The notes under the pieces are model-generated. The model saw only the letters and a list, made by a program, of their open reading frames with translations, ran no database searches and had not been told where the DNA came from. The position numbers and the translations under genes were made by a program. From a virus, in the IMG/VR virus record IMGVR_UViG_3300006737_000001, positions 1 to 64,000 of that record: a stretch of 64,000 nt of DNA; one strand, written 5' to 3'. This document shows positions 56,959-64,000 of the stretch, piece by piece (within the stretch, counting starts at the first letter, position 1; every line of letters starts with the position of its first letter).

Positions 56959-57002
56959 TAGAATTCACCTCCTTTCGTTATTTTATTGTGGGTATATACC
57001 AT
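56958..57002 (-). CDS. 14-residue leader minicistron before the tail tube gene
   Basis: MVYTHNKITKGGEF, whose last codons AAA-GGA-GGT-GAA form the ribosome site. It stops in a TAATG overlap with the tail tube ATG. It suggests coupled translation, as before terminase and reductase genes. Confidence 0.38.
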   Translation of the reverse strand: MVYTHNKITKGGEF

Positions 57003-57080
57003 TTTTTCACCTTTTGTTTTTTTTGTGTCGACTTTCAGTACGTTACACTTCACTCGTTACCTTTAAATTAACTCGTCTTA

Positions 57081-57090
57081 CTATATAAAG
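57081..57090 (-). promoter_or_regulatory. TATA box for the tail tube operon
   Basis: CTTTATATAG on the minus strand just after the 560-residue gene. Transcription should begin near 57062, giving a leader of about 105 bases containing a GGTATATACC palindrome and the minicistron. Confidence 0.62.
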
Positions 57091-57097
57091 CTTTTGC

Positions 57098-58780
57098 TTA
57101 ATACTGATTAGCTCCTCCCTGTCTGAAAGCAGCAACACCAGCTCTACGCGAAGTTACTAAAGGAGATATAGAAAAGTTATAACCAGTCTCTGTCATACCC
57201 GTTCCTCTCCATGTATCGTCCATTACATCACTCCACACACCCAATAGATGTTTGCGTGGATTTCCTTTGTCATCTCCAAATATCCATTCGCTAGAAATAG
57301 TAGTTCCTTGTCTATTACCAACTGGACCGGGACCAACTGCACGATACCAATCTTTTGTTAAATCATTACTTTGTTGTAATAATGCTTGATACCAATTAGC
57401 AAATGCCTGAGTAGATTGAGGGTTATTATAATAGTCATTGATTTGTTGCCTTAGGTTTTCGGCTATTTGTGTAGTAGTTAAATGTATTTTTCCTCCAGTT
57501 CCTGCTATATTGAGTTGTATATTATTAAAAAAATCTAAAGCCAGACCAGCTGTAGAAAATTCTCCTGTTCTTTCTACCCTATCTAATGTAGAAACTGATA
57601 CAGCATTAGCTTCGTTGTGAGCTAAAAAAGCGATTTCTGAAATTAACGTTGCACCTACTGAGTTTTGGCTTAACATCCAATCAGTAAAAGCATTTATAAC
57701 ATTTCCATCTAAAGCAGCTACAACTGCTACATTATCGCTATCAAAACCAATCTGAGGCATACCATTTTCATACAGTGGATAAAATGTAGCAAAACCAATA
57801 GTACTTGGTGTTAAGGTAACTTGATAAACATGCCTGATAGGCTCTAATGCTCTACCTGCACTGTCCATCATACTTTGACTTCTACCCACTCTATTTAAAA
57901 ACTGTCTCATATCATAAGCGGGAGTGCCTCTAGTTGCAGAAGAAAACATACCTTTAGCCATTTCAAAGTCTCTGCCTGACATCGTAGCATTGTAACCAAA
58001 AGAAGTCCATTCATTAGCTATACGTGCGTTCCATTCATTTATATTTTGTTGAATATGTGTAGTCCATGTAGACACAGCACTTGCTAAATTTGTTTCTGAA
58101 GTATCTACTTGTGCTAAAATCTTATGGCTAGCACTACCACCTGCATCTCTAGCAACTTCAGCACTTTGTATATTTAGATTTTGTGGTAATTCTGATTGAA
58201 TAAACCTTCTAAAGGAATCATGCTCTTCTAAAAATATATCGAAATCCTGAGACCGACCAAAGTCACCTGACCTATCAAATGCTTGACCTGATTGGTCATC
58301 ATTACCTTCAAGTGCTGAATATAAATTACTTAGCATACCTATTTCAATTTCATCTCTTATACGACTATTTAGAGCAACAGAACCGGGACGAGCACTTGCA
58401 CTATCTAATAACTCTTGAAGTTGTTGTCCCATTATGTTTGAAGAAGCTTGACCAGCAATACCTCTAGCAGAAGCAAGCGCAACATCTTCTCTCGGCATCA
58501 TAGCACTCATTATACGTGTACGACCTGCTCCTTTACCTTGATAAATCTGTCTTCTTAAAACATAAGGATATCCATCACGTTCATTATCACCCAAAGAAGA
58601 ATCATCTTGAGGAGATAAATCGAAATAACCCTCACTTGAAGCTCCAGCTACTGTAGGTGTAGTACCTCTCAGTTGCATTGCATAAGCTTGTGTAAAGGGT
58701 AAGTAGGGTTGAAAACCAACTGAGATGCTTCTGAATACATTTTGTTCACCAAACTGCTCAATCATTCTGACATTAGGCAT
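57098..58780 (-). CDS. Virion protein of unknown function
   Basis: 560 residues, Gln/Asn/Ser-rich, mixed helix and strand (MPNVRMIEQFGEQNVFRSIS...). It lies between the tail terminator-like protein and the tail tube, in a run of purely structural genes. No motif recognised; a neck, head-tail or internal virion protein is possible. Confidence 0.6.
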   Translation of the reverse strand: MPNVRMIEQFGEQNVFRSISVGFQPYLPFTQAYAMQLRGTTPTVAGASSEGYFDLSPQDDSSLGDNERDGYPYVLRRQIYQGKGAGRTRIMSAMMPREDVALASARGIAGQASSNIMGQQLQELLDSASARPGSVALNSRIRDEIEIGMLSNLYSALEGNDDQSGQAFDRSGDFGRSQDFDIFLEEHDSFRRFIQSELPQNLNIQSAEVARDAGGSASHKILAQVDTSETNLASAVSTWTTHIQQNINEWNARIANEWTSFGYNATMSGRDFEMAKGMFSSATRGTPAYDMRQFLNRVGRSQSMMDSAGRALEPIRHVYQVTLTPSTIGFATFYPLYENGMPQIGFDSDNVAVVAALDGNVINAFTDWMLSQNSVGATLISEIAFLAHNEANAVSVSTLDRVERTGEFSTAGLALDFFNNIQLNIAGTGGKIHLTTTQIAENLRQQINDYYNNPQSTQAFANWYQALLQQSNDLTKDWYRAVGPGPVGNRQGTTISSEWIFGDDKGNPRKHLLGVWSDVMDDTWRGTGMTETGYNFSISPLVTSRRAGVAAFRQGGANQY

Positions 58781-58783
58781 TTA

Positions 58784-59332
58784 TCACGACCGTGTGTTTT
58801 TGAATACTATAACCATTGAAGCAACTGCTACCCAATGTTCTAATTTAGGGTCATATCCTATATCTTTAAAACCACTAAAATGTCTCTCATCTACTTCAGT
58901 ATCAGTAGTACTAAAATCAGTATCCATAAGTATATTAGCGCTATTAAGCATGAGATAATTAATCAAACGTCTCTGTTTATACTTAGTAGAGCCCCCTGTA
59001 GGAGTTAAAGAGCAATCTCTATCTACGATAAGATATATATTAAAGCCTACTCCATAGAGCTCCCCTATCTGCTCAGTAGGGCTTGTTCCATATGTTAACC
59101 TTTGTCCCATAAATTGAGTTTCTATTCCATTAGCTACCATTTCTGTAATTATTGCTGGATACTTAGTTTGGTCTGTGGTTGGAAATTGCCCAAATACTGT
59201 TACATCAGTACCGTCAGCAGCCCATGCATTAGCGGTGCCTTTAGTACCACCAGTTATTTTGTTATATTGTCCTGCTCTCAGTTGGTCTATAAGTTTTCTC
59301 TCTACGTTATTAAGGTGGTCTGGAGGTGCCAT
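58784..59332 (-). CDS. Tail terminator/completion-like protein
   Basis: 182 residues. NVERKLIDQLRAGQY at the start and YDPKLEHWVAVASMVIVFKN at the end fit the alpha/beta fold of tail terminators (gpU-like), and the size and position before the tail genes agree. Sequence match is weak. Confidence 0.5.
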   Translation of the reverse strand: MAPPDHLNNVERKLIDQLRAGQYNKITGGTKGTANAWAADGTDVTVFGQFPTTDQTKYPAIITEMVANGIETQFMGQRLTYGTSPTEQIGELYGVGFNIYLIVDRDCSLTPTGGSTKYKQRRLINYLMLNSANILMDTDFSTTDTEVDERHFSGFKDIGYDPKLEHWVAVASMVIVFKNTRS

Positions 59333-60297
59333 TATTCAGCTCGCCTCCTTGCGTCATCGCGTCCTGCGGTTCTAACGCAATTAAAAATAATATATCCATC
59401 AGTCATGTCTTTTAAAGAATGGACGTGCCATGATACTGATTTGTAATACTCTATATCTTTTATTTGTAACGTATCTGTGTTGTCTGCGTTGTATTCTATC
59501 CTGAAAATTCTTAGGTCGTTTTCATAATCAAACGAAATCCCTGTAGTAACTGGTACATTATAACGTGTCCCTGTTTGATAAATACTTGTTGCAGAAGTAC
59601 CTGACACAAATGGTACATCTACTGTAAGCCAATTGTTATCCAGTAACACAAAATTATCATTATCCCAGTTAACTCTAAATGCTGAATTAGTACCACCATG
59701 ATAAGACCTGATAGCTTTTAATTCTACACTACCGCTACCTCTTATCTTAAATCTTAATCTATCTGCTTCTAAAGTATTTTTAGCAGTAGTTTGGTAAAGT
59801 AAATTGCCATCACCAGTGGCAGTTAAAGTTAAACTCTCTCCGTCACTAGCAACTGAGCCAGTACCTGTCCAATTTGTGGTACCAGTGGTAGGGACTGAAA
59901 ATATTGTTCTATAATTCGTAATTAGTCTATCCCATCCTTCTATTTCATTAAATTGTGCTGTACCAGTAAAATTACCTTGGTCAAAATTAGGATAGTTTTT
60001 TATAGTATTTATATTAGGAGTATAAATTCTTGCTGCTCCAACTATATTGTTACCAGCTCTCTCTTGTTGATAATCTGCTGTAACGGCAGGTCTAATAATT
60101 GCAGGTAAATCTGGAAGTAATAGTTCTGGTGCAGCTTCATCACCATCAGGTACTCCATAAGCATCTGTTTCGTAAATAGGTAAACGATGATATGTTACAT
60201 ATTGAGCTTGTTCGCTCCTGTATCTCAATGCGCGAAAGATGCGGTTCATATTCAAAGCACCCGGACGGATACCTTGTGAACCAATCAACCCCGGCAT
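59332..60297 (-). CDS. Head-closure-like protein with inserted beta-sandwich
   Basis: 321 residues. The ends (LPDLPAIIRPAVTADYQQER at about 60, then SVSWHVHSLKDMTDGYIIFN near 300) resemble a small head-closure/stopper barrel. Between them, residues about 120-270 form a jelly-roll-like module (GTGSVASDGESLTLTATGDG, LRFKIRGSGSVELKAI) such as carbohydrate-binding domains. An insertion would make the neck carry a sugar-binding face. Reading of the fold is inference. Confidence 0.5.
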   Translation of the reverse strand: MPGLIGSQGIRPGALNMNRIFRALRYRSEQAQYVTYHRLPIYETDAYGVPDGDEAAPELLLPDLPAIIRPAVTADYQQERAGNNIVGAARIYTPNINTIKNYPNFDQGNFTGTAQFNEIEGWDRLITNYRTIFSVPTTGTTNWTGTGSVASDGESLTLTATGDGNLLYQTTAKNTLEADRLRFKIRGSGSVELKAIRSYHGGTNSAFRVNWDNDNFVLLDNNWLTVDVPFVSGTSATSIYQTGTRYNVPVTTGISFDYENDLRIFRIEYNADNTDTLQIKDIEYYKSVSWHVHSLKDMTDGYIIFNCVRTAGRDDARRRAE

Positions 60298-60299
60298 TA

Positions 60300-60767
60300 T
60301 TATTCTCCCGTACCTCTTGGCCTTGGATACATATCTTTAGTAGAGTCGACACCAGTAACGTTTTTATCCCAATTAACTTTTCCAAGATATGGGTCTGCAT
60401 TGTAGGTTGTAGTCTTAATGCTAAGACTTTGTTTCATTACTAGTTGTTGTTCTGCTAGTTCTTTAAAATGAATGAATTGGTCTCCTTCATAGTATACAGC
60501 TAAATCTCCGACTTGTATTCTTTCTATACCCATACCATTTTGAGCAATAGATGCTAAATAACAAGTGTAGTAAGCTACTGCATTATCATAAGCAGCGGCA
60601 GCTGTGGCTACATCATATGCTGTACCAATTTGTTCTTCAAACCATTCTGTTGAAATGCTAATTAAAATATCTAGCGTATCATTATCTAATTCTTCTTGCT
60701 CTATTCCAGCTAAGAGTCTAATTCTATCTCTCAGTCCAGCGAGCGTTGTTATACTTGTTATTGCCAT
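60300..60767 (-). CDS. Head-tail adaptor (gp6/gp15-like connector)
   Basis: 155 residues, helical. LAGLRDRIRLLAGIEQEELD, ISISTEWFEEQIGTAYD, AAYDNAVAYYTCYLASIAQ and a KELAEQQLVMKQS helix match the DNA-packaging adaptor order (gp6 of HK97). It is in the expected connector block. Confidence 0.68.
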   Translation of the reverse strand: MAITSITTLAGLRDRIRLLAGIEQEELDNDTLDILISISTEWFEEQIGTAYDVATAAAAYDNAVAYYTCYLASIAQNGMGIERIQVGDLAVYYEGDQFIHFKELAEQQLVMKQSLSIKTTTYNADPYLGKVNWDKNVTGVDSTKDMYPRPRGTGE

Positions 60768-60768
60768 T

Positions 60769-60975
60769 TTACATCATCCCCATTGCACCTGCTCCACCAG
60801 CAGCAGTGACAGCTATACCTACCCACCATCTCATTTGGCGGCGTAAATCGTTCTCCCACATTTCGTGATGAGCTAAGTGATTCGTAAAGAGAGTTTCGAA
60901 TTTATCCATTTTAGTAAAAACGGTCTTGACGCGTTCGTCTATGCGAATCAATAGTTCTTTATCTGTTGTATCCAT
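60769..60975 (-). CDS. XhlA-like/DUF7201-like small membrane protein
   Basis: 68 residues. DKELLIRIDERVKTVFTKMD then FETLFTNHLAHHEMWENDL is the helical D-x-x-L...DERV...H-x-x-HE pattern of XhlA-type proteins. A C-terminal hydrophobic end (WWVGIAVTAAGGAGAMGMM) would cross the membrane. It may be a lysis or membrane adaptor protein. Confidence 0.62.
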   Translation of the reverse strand: MDTTDKELLIRIDERVKTVFTKMDKFETLFTNHLAHHEMWENDLRRQMRWWVGIAVTAAGGAGAMGMM

Positions 60976-60989
60976 ATATAAACCTTTCC

Positions 60990-63900
60990 TTATGAGTTAA
61001 TCAACTCCGTGTTTTTATCTAAATCTCTAGTAAGAGTTACATCTCTATCATCAGCAGTGTCTGCATCCAATTGTTGAGCGTGGTCAATAGTAGGGAAATA
61101 TTGATGTATATCTCCCGTACAATTTATAACTTGGCCTGTAACCTTTAATTCTTCGTTTGTAACGTCTAGGTTTTCTATTTTACCTACAACTGCGAAGTTG
61201 TTTTGAGATTTGAAAGTAGATTTACCAGCTACACCAGTTACAGTAGCACCCGGTCCTGCTGTAAATACAGACAAAGAAGTAGTGTCACTTAATCCTTGAG
61301 TATGAGTGAATATCAAACTACCTGCTCCCATATTTAATCCCCCGGTGTTATGGAAAAGAGCATTGTAAGTTGTAATTGTATAATCTCCAGAATTCACTAC
61401 ACTCTGATGTGGTCTAAAGTAACCTGTACAAGTCATATCACCTGCTAATGTCGAATTAGTAGTAGCAATCCAATATTTCCAAGTTGCAGATGGTACTGCT
61501 GTACTACTCTCCCAATAACAAAGATACCAATTACTCCAATCACTACCAGCACTTACAGTTGAAGAGCCTCTCATTGTCCACGTAGGGTTACCACTTGAAC
61601 TAGCAGTACCTCCTCCGTGTGTCAAAGTTCCGAAAAATCTTATATCACTAGACCCAGCTAAAATTGAAAGGTTTGTTGTTTTACCAGATGCTGCTACCTT
61701 TAAATTATTGAATGATGTTACACCACCAGCTAAACCAATAGTACCATCACCAGTCATGTCAATAGTAGAAGTGCCATAGGTAAATGTTCCTGCTCCTACC
61801 CAATTTGGTGCAGCTCCAGCATTAGCTAGTACACCATCTCTCGATGTAGTTCCTTCTTTATTAGCGACTTTGTCTCCAGCACCACCTGTACCTTCATCGA
61901 ATTGATACATAACTTGTAACCCAGTTGTGCTAGCCATATTCCCGTGCGTGTTAAACATATCAGCTCTAAGTTGTGCAGGTGTTCTTGCAGTGTTAAATAT
62001 ACGATACATATAGAACTGACCTTTAAATCCCATATAGTTTGACCTAATAGTATCTTTAGCAGTAGTTTGCCAACTGATTCCTAAATCGGGGTCTGCCCCT
62101 ACAGTTCCTAAATCAATTCCAGTTCCTAATGTGTTTTGACCAACTAATTTACCATCGTGATAAATTTGTAACAAGTTTTCACTGTCATCAAATACTAAAG
62201 CAATATGATTCATTTTACCAATATTAACTGAAAAGTTAATTGATTGATTATTTTCGTGTGAATTAAAATTAAAGGTATCATTAAGCATATGGTCAAGCTG
62301 CCATCGGTTTGTCTGACCGCCTACATAACCGTTAATGACTCCTGCTATTTTAGCATCTCCAGATTTACTTTCAGGATTAATCCACATTTCAAAAGTTGCA
62401 TCTGAATTTTGTAAATTTGACAAATCATACGGAACATCTAAAAATGTAAAGGGTGATGTAGTTGCTGTGCTGCCATCAAAATCAAGGCCACTCTTACCAA
62501 TAAGACCACCACTGGTAGTAAAATCTCCTGACATTGTAATTGTATGTGTATTACCATCTAACTCTGCACCTGTAGCAGTAGTTACATTCACTAAAGGAGT
62601 TCCTGATGCTAGGTTATTTCCTACGTCTAATTTACCTGCACCTACTATAATATTATCAGCAGCGTGACCGTGCGCACTGTTAGAGATAGTTCCACCATTT
62701 AACATCCAATTTGTAATAGTTGAACTTGTTAATGTATGTGTATGACCGTCTCCAGTCTCTATAAGATTCATATTGCCTGAAGTGGTTGACGAGGTGTTTA
62801 CCGAATCTGCTACAACTAGAGCATTAGTTCCACAAGCAAGAGTTCCTGTACTAGTTAACAATCCAGTGAACTCAACTGTCTGTCCATTCAAATCTAATTC
62901 ATCTCCAGTATTAACATTAAAAGCACCAAACTTCATATCTCCATCTATAGTGATGTTGTGTTGTGTGTTGAAAGTCTCTGATGTGTAATCTCCCCACTTA
63001 TAATGTACCTCAGTACAAGCGTGATTTGGTCCACCTGTTGTTATTACAAATGGTTTTGATTGGTCAGCACCGTAAATGTTAACCGGTCCTGCTCCTGAAA
63101 GGGTAGCTAAGCACCTGTTACCTTCTGTTACGGTACAGGCTACTGTTGAACTACCAAGAGTAACTGTAAGGCTGCCTTGGTCTCCTTTAAATTGAAAGTA
63201 TCTACCTCCACTTTGGCTTAAGGTGTGAATTACTGTAATACTTTTCCACACAACTACCGATGCACCACCCACGGCTGGTTGGGCATTATCTAATTTATAA
63301 AAAGTAGGTTCTGCTGTACCTGCACTCTGCATATTTTGAGTATTAGTGGCGTGTGTAAATTTAACCATACCATCATTGTGTGTAAATGTACCAGTGTTAT
63401 TAAAGTTACCTGATGTGATGCTCATTGTTTGGTTTGACGATTTAAGTGTACCATTAGCCGCGATATCCACGGCTCCAAACTTTTGGTCGTGAAATCCATT
63501 AGAGTCATCAGTGTAACCCAATAATGCTACATCAGTGCCATTTCCTACTGTCAGATTACCGGTAATAGTTATACCTGTAGAACCTCCGTAAGAATTTAAA
63601 TTACCATCTTGAATATCTAAAGAAGCTGCTTCAAAAAATCCTGCCCAAGGTATATCATAATTAGTATCTACAATTACGTTATTAAGTACGTGAACACCTT
63701 CAGCTCCCATCTGCAAATATCTAGTACCAGAATCTACTTTAGCAAACTTAATTGTTCCGCCACTCATATTAACAGTAGCAGCAGAACCTAAACCAAAACC
63801 CCACGTTGGGTGTGTTGAATTTGGATTTAAGGTAATCGTTGTTGTAGCACTTGAAAAACTCAAAGTTGCACTTGCACTGTTTGTTACACTTAGTGTACCT

Positions 63901-64000
63901 AGTGAAACGGTAGCACTACCTAAATTAAGATTTCCTGCGTTACCAACACTACAAGATTTTTCTACAGTAAGTGTGTAAGATGAAGAATAATGTGTAAATG
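60990..64000 (-). CDS. Large adhesin with LamG-like domain (partial, N-terminus outside window)
   Basis: The frame is open to the window edge, so the TTG at 63863 is not a reliable start; about 45 more codons are visible upstream (FTHYSSSYTLTVEKSCSVGN...). More than 1000 residues are present. The first 500 are short beta repeats like filamentous right-handed helices (SGDFTTSGGLIGKSG, GTLACGTNALVVADS). About residues 480-670 of the 957 form a LamG domain (ATFEMWINPESKSGDAKIAG, MNHIALVFDDSENLLQIYHD). It probably binds host glycans. It may be the C-terminal part of the collagen-like fibre at 1-400. Confidence 0.75.
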   Translation of the reverse strand, partial: FTHYSSSYTLTVEKSCSVGNAGNLNLGSATVSLGTLSVTNSASATLSFSSATTTITLNPNSTHPTWGFGLGSAATVNMSGGTIKFAKVDSGTRYLQMGAEGVHVLNNVIVDTNYDIPWAGFFEAASLDIQDGNLNSYGGSTGITITGNLTVGNGTDVALLGYTDDSNGFHDQKFGAVDIAANGTLKSSNQTMSITSGNFNNTGTFTHNDGMVKFTHATNTQNMQSAGTAEPTFYKLDNAQPAVGGASVVVWKSITVIHTLSQSGGRYFQFKGDQGSLTVTLGSSTVACTVTEGNRCLATLSGAGPVNIYGADQSKPFVITTGGPNHACTEVHYKWGDYTSETFNTQHNITIDGDMKFGAFNVNTGDELDLNGQTVEFTGLLTSTGTLACGTNALVVADSVNTSSTTSGNMNLIETGDGHTHTLTSSTITNWMLNGGTISNSAHGHAADNIIVGAGKLDVGNNLASGTPLVNVTTATGAELDGNTHTITMSGDFTTSGGLIGKSGLDFDGSTATTSPFTFLDVPYDLSNLQNSDATFEMWINPESKSGDAKIAGVINGYVGGQTNRWQLDHMLNDTFNFNSHENNQSINFSVNIGKMNHIALVFDDSENLLQIYHDGKLVGQNTLGTGIDLGTVGADPDLGISWQTTAKDTIRSNYMGFKGQFYMYRIFNTARTPAQLRADMFNTHGNMASTTGLQVMYQFDEGTGGAGDKVANKEGTTSRDGVLANAGAAPNWVGAGTFTYGTSTIDMTGDGTIGLAGGVTSFNNLKVAASGKTTNLSILAGSSDIRFFGTLTHGGGTASSSGNPTWTMRGSSTVSAGSDWSNWYLCYWESSTAVPSATWKYWIATTNSTLAGDMTCTGYFRPHQSVVNSGDYTITTYNALFHNTGGLNMGAGSLIFTHTQGLSDTTSLSVFTAGPGATVTGVAGKSTFKSQNNFAVVGKIENLDVTNEELKVTGQVINCTGDIHQYFPTIDHAQQLDADTADDRDVTLTRDLDKNTELINS

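Noticed and set aside
1-64000. Temperate lifestyle or integration module
   Set aside because: No integrase, excisionase or attachment-like duplicated sequence was recognised; lytic life is more consistent, but genes beyond the window cannot be excluded.

Overview
The window is most of the genome of a tailed double-stranded DNA virus (Caudoviricetes, HK97-fold capsid) that appears to infect an archaeon. Structural genes seen are large terminase, portal, capsid protease with scaffold, capsid cement, major capsid protein, head-tail connectors, two tail tube proteins, tail chaperones, tape measure and very large tail/adhesin proteins. The archaeal signs are TTTATATA boxes about 28 bases before start codons (leaderless transcription), an archaeo-eukaryotic primase, a family B DNA polymerase and a translation initiation factor aIF1A. 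Marine small-phage protein families, GC..NY...DDGSC repeats and a B12-dependent ribonucleotide reductase point to sea water. A magrovirus-like virus of Marine Group II (Poseidoniales) is my best guess for virus and host; Nitrososphaeria or another planktonic archaeon is not excluded.

Layout. Positions 1-14700 lie on the minus strand. Read from 14700 down they hold a MazG-like/Nmad1-type protein, a glycan-related module (five-bladed propeller protein, TPR protein, FkbM methyltransferase, 2OG-Fe(II) oxygenase-like protein), a Cas4/RecB-like nuclease, membrane proteins, a run of tiny basic proteins, terminase, portal, protease/scaffold, cement, major capsid protein and a collagen-like fibre protein cut by the window edge. 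Positions 15000-19560 lie on the plus strand and hold many very small genes. Most have their own TATA box, and several are preceded by the same palindrome. Long stretches between them look like structured RNA or a replication origin.

Positions 19587-32826 (plus) form tightly overlapping operons: a MoxR-like ATPase with a VWA/HExxH protein, a DNA glycosylase-like protein, a Holliday-junction-type nuclease, a phytoene/squalene synthase homologue, an AbrB-like protein, HSP20, an AAA+ ATPase, aIF1A, MazG and over a dozen tiny zinc-ribbon proteins. Positions 32823-41977 (plus) add DNA polymerase B, HNH nuclease, glycosyltransferase, HAD-like protein, primase and class II ribonucleotide reductase. 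Positions 41974-64000 (minus) hold tail and connector genes.

Both window ends fall inside minus-strand structural genes. Joining 64000 to 1 would restore the usual order capsid - fibre - connectors - tube - tape measure - hub, so the map is probably circular or permuted and little is missing. No integrase, tRNA gene, CRISPR array or insertion sequence was recognised.
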